From: Diatrype stigma
Taxonomy: Eukaryota > Ascomycota > Sordariomycetes > Xylariales > Diatrypaceae
Assembly: GCA_022225965.2 (NCBI GenBank)
Contig: JAKJXP020000143.1
Span: forward strand, 1 to 64,000
Length of the DNA stretch: 64,000 nucleotides
Direction: 5' to 3'
Under the pieces are notes generated by a model, which was not told the DNA's origin, did not search any database, and saw only the letters and a list, made by a program, of their open reading frames with translations. Of this stretch, positions 1 through 11,170 are shown in pieces; positions within the stretch are counted from its first letter, which is position 1, and every line of letters begins with the position of its first letter. The position numbers and the translations under genes are program-made.

Positions 1-297
1 CCCCCCCCCCCCCCCCCCCCCCCCCAGCCAACGGTACCCAAAACCCCACCCGCCATCAGTCATCCATGTGGCAACAACAATGCGTCGATTCCGCCCCCGA
101 CGCCCCAGCCCCAGCCCCTCCCTCCTTCTCTTTCTGTCAGCCCCAACTTGCTCGCGCTTTGTCCTGGGCCCTTAAGGCCCTAGATATTCCAGCCGTCCCA
201 TATATTATACAGTATCGGACCTATGTAATTAGCTAGCCTAGGTAAATAGGTCCATCCGGATGTAAAAATATATCATTATCATTATCATTATCATTAT
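1..297 (+). mobile_element. SINE S1, 3' portion
   Basis: The 3' half of the GC-rich SINE also seen at 5965-6592, 26586-27200 and 36212-36894; its 5' half lies outside the window. It opens with a run of 25 C, where other copies have only 7-8 C before the same downstream sequence, so the run has expanded (or is an assembly artefact at the window edge). It ends with the conserved block shared with the LINE 3' end (GTCCATCCGGA) and a tail of ATC/ATT repeats at about 268-297. It is the short subtype, lacking the TTCG hairpin. The GC-rich sequence is almost free of RIP, unlike everything next to it. Confidence 0.8.
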
Positions 298-904
298 TAC
301 GTTAAAAGGATTACTTTAATAAGGTTAAACCATTCGGAGATAATTTGGTAATTCGTACCGTTCCGGCGGCATTAATCGAGGGCTCGGGATTTCTTCAGCT
401 TGATTTCGGAATAACGGGCTAGGAACTTTTTATACCAGTTGTGCCCAAGCGGACGGAAAACGTTTTTCGCTGCCAGAAACTTACGAACGAGGAACTTAAG
501 GTTTTATATCGTTAACGGCCAGCCCTAAACAAAAAGCTAAAAGCAGGCCCGTACGACGGCTTCTTTTTCGGCTGGTAATAATCGTTACATATCGATATAA
601 GCTTTTCCGTTAGGTAATTTCCCATTACGGCGGTCTTAAAGGGTAATTCGAGAAACATCGAAGGTCTTTACAGCTTGGCGTATAGAAATAAGTTGCCCGT
701 TGGTAAAGGCTTTAAGAGCTAACTGAATTCGGGCTTCTTGGCTTTCGGCGGCCATTATAACAGAAACTCGGGCTTTAAAAGTTTTAGAATTGCTATTAAT
801 AAATGGTTATATTATTGTTATTATTATTATTAATAGTGAAAAGGAAAATCGGAAATTAAGTGGCCGAACTTTGGAACTGGCCGATCTTTAGGGCTAATAC
901 GTTA
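298..904 (-). mobile_element. Fot1/pogo-like DNA transposon, 5' half (inverted)
   Basis: A terminal inverted repeat of 43 bp lies at 860-902, ending in ...GGGCTAATACGT and followed by TA (903-904), the TA target duplication expected for Tc1/mariner/pogo elements. The same repeat, in the same orientation on the plus strand, recurs at 4670-4712 with 41 of 43 matches. An intact element would carry the two in opposite orientation, so this half has been inverted relative to the other. The coding part is described separately. The element stops abruptly at about 298 against the SINE tail. Confidence 0.7.
300..755 (-). pseudogene. pogo/Fot1-family transposase, N-terminal part
   Basis: Read on the minus strand from ATG at 753-755, the frame begins MAAESQEARIQLALKAF and continues with a helix-turn-helix of the psq/CENP-B type (NGQLISIRQAVKTFDVSRITL, then DRRNGKLPNGKA). 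A second DNA-binding half follows (VVRACF.LFV.GWPL, then GHNWYKKFLARYSEIKLKKSRALD). This is the order seen in Fot1/pogo transposases, which cut and paste at TA. Several in-frame TAA/TAG codons replace Gln or Trp, as expected from RIP. The DDE catalytic region is absent; the frame stops at the breakpoint near 300. The family assignment rests on motif order only. Confidence 0.65.
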
Positions 905-952
905 TACTTAAAGCGGATTAATACGGCGCCTTTTCGAAAAAAGGGTTCCGTA
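903..952 (-). mobile_element. LINE L3 fragment flanking the transposon
   Basis: About 48 bp of reverse-strand LINE sequence from just upstream of the RT YADD motif. The missing continuation (CCGACGATAT...) starts at 4715 on the plus strand. The two pieces are therefore the left and right flanks of a single TA insertion in one LINE copy, now separated by an inversion. Confidence 0.6.
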
Positions 953-3183
953 ATAATAATGATGATGAATTTTTACGTCCGGATGGACCTATTTAGTTAG
1001 TTACCTAATTACATACAGCCCGCCCCTAAAGGGAATATATAAGGAGTGGTCTTATAGAATAACTAAATTTACATAAATGCCGACATTATATAATGTATGG
1101 AACGGCTGGAATATCAAGGGACGGACCCGGATGGGCAAGCCCAAAATAAAGCGCAAGCGTATTAGGGTTTGACATAAGAAAAAGTTTTTATTTTCCGCTG
1201 GGGTAATTTATTTTCCTTAAGCCTTATTACCCTTACTATTCCTTTGGATCGGGTTTAGTATGTTATGGTTTATTCCTTCGCCGATTTATATGGACGGATC
1301 TTTTCGATAAAAACGGCGAAGTTTCGGTAGCCGTTATGGCCGAAAAATTCGTTCGCTTCGTGTTTTGCCCGAATTCCTAAAAACCGGAAGGTACCTTAAA
1401 ATAAGTTGCAGGAAGCGACATAACCTAGTTTCTTTTTTTTTTTTCGCAGCGATAGTGGCACCTTTCGACGGCGTCGGGGTATTTAAAGCGCTTATGATAG
1501 CTAACGAAGTCCCTATGGTTAAAGCGTTTCGCAAAAAGGCGGTACAGTATTATACGAATAAAGGAAAGCTTTTTAGGAAGCTTATTTATTTCGAGTTTTC
1601 ATTTTTGGTATAAAAGGGGTGTATTACGGGATTATTAAATAAAAAAAGCAAATAAACGTTTTTTTCGGCTAATGCGTTTGAAGTGGGTAAAGGTTATAGT
1701 ACCGGTAATGTAGTCGTTATCGTTAATGGTCGGCCGTTTCGCGTTTAATTTAACTTGGGCATTTGTAGCTTCGTTGCCTTCGATTTCGACGTATCCGGAA
1801 GCCCATTGGACGGAAAAAGAGTAAAAGAAGGGGCGTATTCGGGAAACTACTTAATAAAAGGTTAAGAAGTTTTATTAAAAATTATCCGAAAGGTATCCGA
1901 AAATATATCGAATAATTGCCGTATTATTTATGCAAAAGTATAAATCTATTGGAAAGGGTTTTAGGTTATATTAAGCGTTTTTTGCTTATTATGCCGTTTT
2001 ATATACGGCTATTATTTTACCGTCGAAAACCTTTACGTTTAAAAGTAATCCATTAGCTACATATAAACGTTTATCGCTTTAATAAACAACGAAGCTTTAG
2101 CCAGTCCGGTTAATTTTGGAACTATTAAAATAAATAATCAAATTTCGGAAAAAAACGGATTCGAGCCACTTTTTATGGGCGTTTTTTTCCTTTTTTTTAT
2201 CGGTTAAAACGAATAACGGCTTATTTGGCCACTTTTTATTTAGGAATAAAGGGCGGGGGCAAATTGCCGCTAGGTTTAACGCTAATTATAATCGCATAAG
2301 CTAACGTTTCTTTAATTGGTTGGCACGTTAAATAACCGGATGGGCCGGATTTAAGTTACGAAACCGAATAGCGTATCGTTTTCGTATCTGTTCGTATATT
2401 ACTTTTATAAAGAGAATGCCTAATTCGCGGTACAAAATAGGGACGTTAATAATACGCCAAACTGAAAAAACTGCTTTAGCGGCGACCTTAAGTGGTTTGT
2501 TGGAAATTGCGAGGTATTCCAAAACGCCAATAAACGCGAATCCCTATTCTTTAACCGCTAAACGTTCCTTTCTTAAATACCAGGCCTTTGCGCCGTATGT
2601 AACTATTGGTATTACGCAGGCCTTTGCTGCCATCGCGGTTTTGTCCGGTAATAATTCTTTCGCTACTTTATTAAGATAACGAATGTAATTGGCGGCCCGT
2701 AGAACTTTGGCGGCCCATTTAAATACGTATTTCTTAAAACTAAGTTTGGAATCGAAAAAAACTTTTAACTATCTAATTGCTTTATTGGATGGATATACCT
2801 CAAAATTTCCCGCAATAACCGGTACGTTTAAAGGGATCCGGCTTTTATAAAAATGCTTAAGGTCGCTCTTGGCTGGATCGAAAGTAAAGGCATTCTTTAA
2901 AAAGGATTCCGTATATAGCATAAATAATATTAGGGATATTAAAAAAAACCTTAAGAAATACCGCAAAATAATGGTTTAAGATTTGTAATAACGTTTTTTA
3001 TTCGAATAAATACGAAACGATTAATTATAAAAAAAAATCGACTTATTTAATTAATAAATAATTTCATTCTTATTATTGCAACTTAAGTATTAGCTTATTA
3101 TGTAATACCACATTAAAGGTACCAATAACGTTTAGGATTAAAAACGACGTAACTTTGTTTTAAGCAAAGGTCGTTTTTACGTC
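951..3183 (-). mobile_element. Tad1-like LINE L2, 5'-truncated, reverse strand
   Basis: Reading the minus strand from 3183 to 951: end of the RT fingers/palm, RT thumb, RNase H, C-terminal Cys/His region, 3' UTR and a TAA/ATC tail next to 951. The block AATAGGTCCATCCGGACG near the 3' end is diagnostic for this family. RIP is heavy, with stops in every frame. The frame at 2328-2522 (minus) is real LINE RT/connection sequence. An internal deletion has removed the RT active site (see 2769-2966). The 5' end is cut by the tail of L1 at about 3184. Confidence 0.85.
2769..2966 (-). pseudogene. LINE RT fragment lacking YADD (in-frame deletion)
   Basis: A 65-codon open stretch reads ...LFMLYTESF|LKNAFTFDPAKSDLKHFY. 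In the sister copies at 23673-24179 and 52526-52807 the residues before the bar are separated from those after it by roughly 45-50 residues that include the catalytic YADD. Here the two sides are fused in frame. The lost block holds the metal-binding Asp pair of the reverse transcriptase palm, so no active enzyme could come from this copy. No repeat at the junction is obvious by eye. Confidence 0.65.
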
Positions 3184-4156
3184 GATGATAATAATAATGA
3201 TAATAAATGTTTACGTCCGGATAAACCTATTTAGTTAGTTACTTAATTATATATAGCCTATCTCCGAATGGAGTATATTGGAGATGGTTTTATAGGATAA
3301 TTAAGTTTATATAAGTGCCGATATTATATAATATATGAAACGGTTGGAATATTAAGGAACGGGCTTAAATAGGCAGGCCTAAAATAAAATACGAACGTAT
3401 TAGGGTTTAATATAAGAAAGGGTTTTATTTTTCCGATAAGTAATTATTTCCTTCCAGAGTTTTATTATTTATTCGTTACTTATTTTTTAAAGCAAAATCC
3501 AAAAATATTATTTTGTTTCTCCGTTAATAGCTTATACGGACGGGCCTTTTCGATAAAGGCTGCGAAGTTTCGATAGCTATTATGGCCAAAAAGTTCGTCG
3601 TTTCGCGTCCGTACTTAATTCCTAGGGATCGGAAGATGTCTTAAAATAGGTCATAAAAAGCAACATAGCTTGGTTTCTTTTTAGCCCCATATCGATATCG
3701 ATATTTAATAATAAAGTTTTTAAAATAATTAAAACGTATATAATAACTTATAAAGTTCCCGTAGCCGAAACGTTTTGCAAAAAGGCGGTATAAAGTTGTT
3801 CGAATAAGGAATAGCTTCTTGGGGAACTTTTTTATTTTAAGTTCCCATCGTTAATATAAAAGGAGTATATTGCGGGACTATTAGGTAAAAGAAACGAATA
3901 AACGTTTTTTCCGGCTGGTACGTCGAAGGTAAGAAAGGGTTATGGTATCGGTAATGTAATTATCATCGTCGATATTCGGTCGTTTTGCTTTTAATTTGGC
4001 TTAAACGTTTGCGGCTTCGTTGCGTTTAATTTTAACGTATTCGGAAGCTTATTAAACGGAAAAGGCTTAAGGACGTATTCGGAAAACAGCTTAATAAAAA
4101 GCCAGAAAGTTTTGTTAGAAATTATTCGAAAGGTAATTAAGGATATATCGGATAAG
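3184..4156 (-). mobile_element. LINE L1, 3' part, reverse strand
   Basis: On the minus strand this holds part of RNase H, the C-terminal Cys/His region, 3' UTR and a TTA/TCA-type tail beginning near 3184-3210. It abuts L2 at the tail, as if inserted into L2 during target-primed reverse transcription. It stops at about 4156 within RNase H, exactly where the Fot1-like 3' half begins, which is one of the two proposed inversion breakpoints. Confidence 0.75.
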
Positions 4157-4714
4157 AAATGATTTCATAACCCTGACGGGCAGCAAGTTAATATAACGGC
4201 AAAGCTTAAAAAGAAATTAATTCGCCGCATTAACGATATCGTTAATAAGTTTAATACTGTATGTCCAATTCCGTTAAAGGAAGGTATACGTTTTGTAAAG
4301 AAAACCTATTTAATTAGCTTAGCTTATATATAATCCTTATAAACAATTAACGAAGGCTTAATAAAGAAGCAGAAAGAAGGCAAAAGAAAATAAGGGCAAC
4401 GGCAAGTATTATTAAGAGGCAAGGGTATTAATAATAAAGGACGCTCTTCGGAAAAAGCAGGAACGGAAATAAGCTGAATATCAGAAAATAACCGAGAAGG
4501 AACGCAATAAAGTGCTTAAAGAACGAATAACCTTCGTAAAAAACGTATAAAAAGAATTAAAGACTGACTTTAATATATTCGAATAAACCGTAATATAAAG
4601 TGATTTGTAGTGTTGCAATATGGGGGGGTTCTGGGAGGGTCTATAGGTGGAATAAATTATGGGCTAAGGGTGGCCGAGCTTTAGAACTGGCCGATCTTTA
4701 GGGCTAATACGTTA
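4157..4714 (+). mobile_element. Fot1/pogo-like transposon, 3' half
   Basis: A terminal inverted repeat at 4670-4712 plus TA at 4713-4714 marks the right end, followed immediately by LINE sequence. Upstream, a degenerate Lys/Arg/Gln-rich frame (including KLKKKLIRRINDIVNKFNT at about 4207-4262, then stretches rich in KKQ, REK and GKGI) resembles the charged C-terminal tail of pogo/Fot1 transposases. The central DDE region is in neither half. The piece is less AT-rich than the LINEs around it. Confidence 0.6.
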
Positions 4715-7369
4715 CCGACGATATAACGATATTACGTATAAATAAAACTACAACCGAAACTTCCGTCTTATTGGCGACCGACGTTTTAAATATTCTTAAT
4801 TAAAAACGAAAAAACGCCTTTATTTTCGATTTAGCCAAAAGCGACCTTGAATACTTTCATAAAGGCTGGGCCACTTTAAATGATCCGGTTATTATGAAAA
4901 GCTTTAAAATATACTTATTTAAAAAAGTAATTAAATAACTAAGAATTTTTTTCGATTTTAAACTGAGCTTTAAAAAGTACGTGTTTAAATGGGCCGCTAA
5001 GGCGTTTTGCGTCGTTAATTATATCCGCCATTTTAACAAAGTAATAAAAAGATCGCCACCGAATAAAACCGCAATAGCAGCCAAGACTTATATAATACCG
5101 GTCGTTACTTTTAAAGCGAAATCCTAGTATTTTTTTTAAAAAAAAGCGTCCCGTAATTAAGAAATAAGAATTAGCGTTAATAAACGTTTTAAAACATTTT
5201 ACAATTTCCGACAAACCACTTAAAATAGCCGTTAAAGTAACCTTTTTAATATGAAGCATTATTAATATCCCGATTTTACATCGTAAGTTAAGTATTCTTC
5301 CTGTAAAAATAATATACGAACAAATACGAAAACGATACGTTATTAAATTCCGTAGTTTAAATCCGGCTTATCCGGTTATATAACGCGTTAATTAATTAAA
5401 AAAACGATGGCTTATGTAATTATAATTAGCGCTAAACCTAATTATAAATTGTTTTCGCTTTTTATTGCTAAATAAAAAATGGCTAAATAAGGCATTATCC
5501 GTATTAGCCGATAAAAAAAAGGAAAAAGATATTCATAAAAAGTGGCTGGAATTTATTCCTTTTCGAAACCTGGTTATTTATTCTGATAGCTTTAGAATTA
5601 ACCGAACTTGCTGGAACTTTGTCGCTTATTAAGGCGGTAAATACCTATACGTAATTAATGAATTACTTCCGAATGCAAAAGTTTTCGACGGTAAAATGGT
5701 TATTATTAATAAAACAACACAATAAGCAAAAAACGTTTAATATGACTTAAGTTTTTCCCTTATAGGTTTATATTTTTATATCGATAATACGGCAGTTATT
5801 CGATATATTTTCGAATATTTATCGGATAATTTTTAATAAGACTTCCTGGATTTCCGCCAGGCTGTTTTCCGAATCCGACCTTTAAATTTTTCTATTTAAT
5901 AAGTTTAAGATATGTTAAAATTAAAGGCAACGAAGCAGCAAACGCCCAAACCAAATTCGGCGTAGATAATGATGATGATGTATTTTTACGTCCGGATGGA
6001 CCTATTTACCTAGGCTAGCTAATTACATAGGTCCGACACTGTATAGTATATGGGACGGCTGGAGTATCTAGGGGCAAGCCCCAGGATAAAGCGCGAGCAA
6101 GTTGGGGCTGACAGAAGAAAAGGGGGGCTGGGGCTGGGGCTGGGGCGTCGGGGGCGGAATCGACGCATTGTTGTTGCCACATGGATGACTGGTGGCGGGA
6201 GGGGTTTTTTTTGGGGTACCGCTGGCTGGGGGGGCTGTCAGTCGGCGGCGGGTCGTCGAATAGTGGGCGGTCCGGCGAATGGTTGCGTGGCAGGAGGGGC
6301 TGCCAAGGGGACGTCGAATGGAAGGAAGGGGACGTTAGGTCTGCGGAAGGGGCAGGGGACGTCGGTAGTCGGTGCCAACGGCAGAAGTCGGTGGCGCATG
6401 GCAGAAATTGCCGGATTTGTTGCCATTGCTGGCGGCGTCGGACCAGAAAAGGCCCGCTCGGTTTGCGTCGCATGTACGCGGCTTAGCAGCTGCGTACTTC
6501 GACAAGCCAGGTCGTCACCCACCGCAGCAATTGCTGGGCTGGGCAGACTTAGCTAAGGTGCGAACAGTTTAACCACTTATCCAGGTGGTGAAAAATTCGG
6601 CGTAAAATAACCGGCTTTCGATAACGACAAGCATAATTCCGGTATTATAACCTTTATTTATTTCCGACGTATTAGCCGGAAAAAGCGTTTATTTGCTTTT
6701 TTCGCATAATAATTACGTAATATATTCCCGTTATATTAACGATAGGAATTCGAAATAAGAAAATCTTTTAAAGAACTTTTTTAAATCCGAATAATATTAT
6801 ATCGTTTTTTTACGGAACGCTTTAGTTATGGAAAATTTGTTAATTATTATAAACGCTTTAAGCATTCCGACGCTATTAATGGATGCCGTTGCCGTTATAG
6901 AAAAAATAAGGCACTAGGTTATATCGTTTCCTGCAATTTATTTTAAGGTGCCTTTCGGTTTTTCGGGATCCGGAACGGATACGAAACGGACGAACCTTTC
7001 GGTTATAATGGCTATCGAAACTTCGTAGCCTTTATTAAAAAGGTCCGTCCGTATAGGCTAACGGCAGAGGAATAAAATAACAACATTTTTAAACTTTATT
7101 TTAGAAAATAAATAACGAACAGTAATAAGGTTCCGAAAGGAAGTAATTACCTATCGGAAAAATAAAAACCCCCTTTTTATATTAAACCCTAATACGCTCG
7201 CGCTTTATTTCGGGCTTTGCCTTTAATATTTCAGCTGTTTCATATATTAAATAGTGTCGGCATTTATATAAACTTAGTTATTTTATAAAACCATTTTCCA
7301 TATATTCCTTTCGGAAATGGATTATATATAATTAAGTAGCTAGCTAAATAGGTTTATTCGGACATAAGG

Positions 7370-7371
<2 letters not shown>
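4715..7371 (+). mobile_element. Tad1-like LINE L3, 3' half
   Basis: Begins within the RT active-site motif (the DD of YADD at about 4716-4721) and runs through RT thumb, RNase H, a C-terminal Cys/His motif and 3' UTR into a very long trinucleotide tail. It is interrupted at 5965-6592 by a reverse-strand SINE with a target duplication. Heavy RIP has left no long frame on the coding strand. The matching upstream LINE sequence is at 903-952, reversed. Confidence 0.8.
5953..6604 (-). mobile_element. SINE S2, nearly complete, with 12-bp target duplication
   Basis: The SINE itself is 5965-6592 on the minus strand. Its 5' head (ACCACCTGGATAAGTGG) ends at 6589 and its ATC tail is at 5965-5980. The duplication AAATTCGGCGTA flanks it at 5953-5964 and 6593-6604. 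GC content is far higher than in the LINE hosting it. Long apparent reading frames across it on both strands are by-products of the GC-rich, repeat-like sequence and are not proposed as genes. It is the short 3' subtype without the TTCG hairpin. Confidence 0.85.
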
Positions 7372-8429
<1,058 letters not shown>

Positions 8430-8430
8430 A

Positions 8431-8520
8431 TTCGGGCCTTTTTTTAAAAAAAAAAAACAGGCTACGGCCCTTTGCTTCGTTACGAGGAGGGAGCCTCTTT
8501 TTTTTAAAAAAAAGACCCCA
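8431..8520. repeat. 3'-terminal foldback of He1
   Basis: Arms GGGCC-T7-A-run and T-run-A8-GACCCC pair around an inner stem-loop built on AGGCTACGGCCC...GAGCCT. The layout parallels 37858-37950 in HeA (outer arm AAATTTTTTTGACC, inner GGTACGGCCC...GGGGACC), supporting a common 3'-end structure. Confidence 0.6.
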
Positions 8521-8535
8521 GAAACTTCCACGCAT

Positions 8536-8645
8536 CTTTTAAAGGCTATTTTTTATCCGTACCTTTTAAAGGCTATTTTTTATCCGTATCTTTTAAATGT
8601 TATTTTATATTCGTATTTTTTAAATATTATTTTATATACGTATTT
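8536..8645 (+). repeat. Four decaying 26-bp tandem repeats
   Basis: Units of the form CTTTTAAAGGCTATTTTTTATCCGTA. The first two are nearly identical; the third and fourth show progressive C-to-T and G-to-A change. Confidence 0.75.
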
Positions 8646-8679
8646 AAAAAGAAAAAAGATATCTAAGCCAGCTTAAGGG

Positions 8680-8748
8680 TTTTGTTTTTCTTCTTTTTTT
8701 ATTAATTCTTAATAAGAAAAAAAGAGAAAAAAAGAAAACCCTTAAGCT
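8680..8748. repeat. Long perfect-looking hairpin
   Basis: AGCTTAAGGGTTTT... pairs with ...AAAACCCTTAAGCT over about 30 bp per arm, the inner parts being T/C-rich against A/G-rich. The loop is only a few bases (TTAATTCTTAA). It lies inside the 3' region of He1. Confidence 0.75.
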
Positions 8749-8889
8749 ATTAGAACTTAACCGGAGGTGATACGGGCTTACGTCCGTTAAACGGCTAGGA
8801 AATAAAGGCTACAACAGGCATGTGGCTGGTAATAGGAAGTGGCTGGTAATTAGTGTAACTATAGCAGCTATAACAGGTAGGCTGTAATT

Positions 8890-9250
8890 GCCGTAACAGG
8901 TTAGCTGTAACAGCTATAACAGCTATAGCAGCTATAGCAGCTATAGCAGTTATAGCAGTTATAGCAGTTATAATAGGTATAATAAGTAGGTTATAATTAA
9001 ATGTATCGTATAAAATTATAAATTTAATTCTAATAGGTTATAATAAATACGTTATAATTAGTTATAAGAAGTAAGTTATAATAAATAAGTTATAATAAGT
9101 AGGTTATAATAAATAAGCTAATTATAATAAGTAATTATATAGGCTGTAATTAAATATATTATTCGGAATTATAAGTTTAGCTTTAATAGGTTGTAATAAA
9201 TAAGCTACAACAAATAGGTTATAGCTATAACAGGTAGGTTATAACAGTTT
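8890..9250 (+). repeat. GCTATA(R)CA-type short tandem repeats
   Basis: A core of 9-bp units (CAGCTATAG) at about 8905-8975 degrades rightward into GTTATAATAAGTAG-type units. Each core unit contains the palindrome GCTATAGC. The related element He3 carries reverse-complement versions (TATAGCCCTTATAGC). Confidence 0.7.
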
Positions 9251-9601
9251 ATAACAAATAAGTAAGCTATAATAGGTGGCTATATAGGGGTTTTTATTAA
9301 GTATATCGTATAAAATTACGGGTCTGGCTATAAGCGAATAGGCTATAAGGGGTTTTATTGAATGCATTATACGGAATTACGGGTTCGGCTTTAATAAGTG
9401 GGTGGTTTAATGTATTATACTTTTAAAACGTATTACTTAATTAGTTAAAAAAACGGAGCTAGTTAGTTCGACTAATCTCTAAAGCGTATGAAATAGGCCC
9501 GACCAATTAGCAGCCGTAACACTTAAGATATTTCCTAAGCCTGAATTTTCGGATATAATTTCCGTATTATATTACCTTTATAAAATAACCTCCGGTTAAA
9601 A

Positions 9602-9902
9602 TAAATCATCTTAGATTTGGATTTTATTTATAACTTTACGAAAGTTATTTCGAATTAAAATTTAATATTTAAAAATTACTTTTCGGGTCGCAATTATTTA
9701 AATATTATATTAAGAACGTTTATAAATCGATATACGTTGCTTTATAAATCCAGGAATTCGAAAATTCCTTAGATTTTTACAAAAGGCGAATAATGCTTAT
9801 AAATATTTATAATTCGAACGTATATTTATAATTAGTCTTAAAGAATATAATAATAAAATCCGAAACCTTTAATTAATTTAAGTAAATTTCGTATAATAAT
9901 AA
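9602..9902. other. 301-bp AT-rich spacer between He1 and He2
   Basis: No gene or known repeat recognised. It is bounded on both sides by Helitron 5' termini facing each other, so it is probably the older host sequence. Confidence 0.5.
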
Positions 9903-10777
9903 TCCTAACCGGAGGTTATTTTATAAAAGTGGTATAATACGGAAATTCTATTCGGAAATTCAGGCTTAGGAAATACCTCGAGCGTTTTCGCCTGCAATTA
10001 GTCGGACCCGTTACATCCGCTTTAGGAATTAGTCGAACCATTTAATGTTATATTCTTAGCTAAATAACCTTTATTTCTTATAAGTATTATATATAAATAA
10101 TAACAAAACCCATTTATTTTATACGTATAGCTAATAATATTATTATATTTTCGGATTTCGTTTAAGCCTGCATTAGCCTGTTTATAATATGCTTTAACTT
10201 ATTATAATTTGCTTATAGCCTTTTCGTAATTTGTCTTAATTTGTCCGCACATTTTATTACATTATTAAACCATTATAGCTTTTTAAAAAAATCTTTTTAT
10301 TTCTTTTTATAATTTTTCCGCGATATATTACGACCTTTTTATTTTCATTCGCAATTTATTCGCAATGCATTATAACCTTTTCATTTTTATTCGCAATTTA
10401 TCCGTAATGTATTATAACCGTTTCATTTTTATTCGCAATTTATTCGTAATGTATTATAATCTTTTTATTCTTATTCGCAATTTTTTTATAATACGTTACG
10501 ATTTCCTTATTTTTATCCGCTATTTATCCGTAAACCGTTACGGCCTTTTCGAATTTTACGCGCAACTTATGCATAATTCTTTCGAAACTTATTTACAGCT
10601 TATATATAACTTTTTCGAGGTTTATTAATATGGATTATTTTACGAATTTTAAAATTTGCTATAATTAATAATAATTTTAATTATTAAATTAATTTATTTA
10701 TAAGCGATATTTATATATCTTCATTTAAAAACGCCTTTTATTGCAAGTATATTTTATAAAATGTATATATGCTTATT
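9903..10777 (+). mobile_element. Helitron He2, 5' end only
   Basis: Starts TCCTAACCGGAGGTTATT after an A and follows the first ~930 bp of HeB (53367-54294) without rearrangement, including the 42-bp tandem repeat zone, up to GTATATATGCTTAT. It is then cut by the 5' end of He3. No coding sequence is included. The apparent frame at 10365-10628, with a repeated YNLFIFIRN pattern, is translation of the 42-bp tandem repeats and is not a gene. Confidence 0.75.
10322..10600 (+). repeat. 42-bp palindrome-bearing tandem repeats (He2)
   Basis: About six units of roughly 42 bp (TTTTTATTTTTATTCGCAAT then TTATTCGTAATGCATTATRA). The undamaged unit, visible in HeB, holds the perfect palindrome CGTAATGCATTACG. 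The same zone occurs at 53775-54060 (HeB) and about 47350-47640 (HeA), always a few hundred bp inside the 5' terminus. Confidence 0.8.
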
Positions 10778-11170
10778 TCAACTAAAGGGTATTATATAAA
10801 AGTAATATAACACGGAAATTATGTCCAGAAATTCAGGCTTAGGGAATGTCTTTAAAATGCGGGCCTCTAATTAATCGGGCCTACTACGTTCGCTTTAGGA
10901 ACTAATCGAGCTAACTAGCTTCATTTTATTAGCTAATTAAACAGCGCGCTTTAAAAATATTATATATTAACTTAACTTATTATTAACGCTAAATCCGTAA
11001 TTTCGTACAATGTATTTAATAAAAACGCATATAACTTATTTATTTAAAGCCAGACCCGTAATTCCGTCCGATATATCTAATTATAGCCCTTATAGCCCAT
11101 TTATTTAAAGCTAAACCCGTAATTCCGTACGATATACCTAATTATAGCCCTTATAGCTACCCCTATAACC
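10778..11170 (+). mobile_element. Helitron He3, 5' end (He1-type)
   Basis: The terminus TCAACTAAAGGGTATTAT is diverged from the family start, but the following block (ACACGGAAATTATGTCCAG, AAATTCAGGCTTAGGGAAT) is clear. Its interior (CCCGTAATTCCGTACGATAT repeated at ~65-bp spacing, TATAGCCCTTATAGC) is the reverse complement of He1's interior, so He1 and He3 are one subfamily. It is truncated where LINE L4 begins. Confidence 0.65.

Larger units (their letters stand above)
8430..9601 (-). mobile_element. Helitron He1, non-autonomous
   Basis: The 5' terminus is at 9601 (minus strand reads TTTTAACCGGAGGTTATT, a RIP-altered TCCTAACCGGAGG), and the next ~150 bp match the 5' ends of the big Helitrons at 48026 and 53367. 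At the other end a foldback at 8431-8520 resembles the 3'-terminal foldback of those elements. Just inside it, the motif ATTAGAAC-TTAACCGGAGG (about 8748-8768) repeats the junction seen inside the 3' end of HeA. Insertion follows the A^T rule without visible duplication. There is no coding capacity; the interior is short tandem repeats. Confidence 0.65.

Noticed and set aside
2416..2679. 87-codon plus-strand frame
   Set aside because: Antisense to the real LINE L2 RT/connection frame at 2328-2522 and neighbouring minus-strand sequence; also antisense shadows elsewhere at 4939-5259, 24104-24307 and 29059-29358.
6015..6572. Several overlapping Gly/Arg- and Pro/Ser-rich frames on both strands
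   Set aside because: They fall in GC-rich SINE S2; the same frames recur at 26623-27101 and 36229-36842 wherever the SINE is, with no conserved start or stop.
8890..9250. CRISPR-like or telomere-like array
   Set aside because: Units are 9-14 bp and degenerate with no unique spacers, and there is no TTAGGG-type repeat; they are internal repeats of He1.
10365..10628. Repeat-protein-like frame (FIFIRN units), also at 53787-54041
   Set aside because: A product of the 42-bp (14-codon) tandem repeat in the Helitron subterminal region; no start, domain or conservation of amino acids over DNA.
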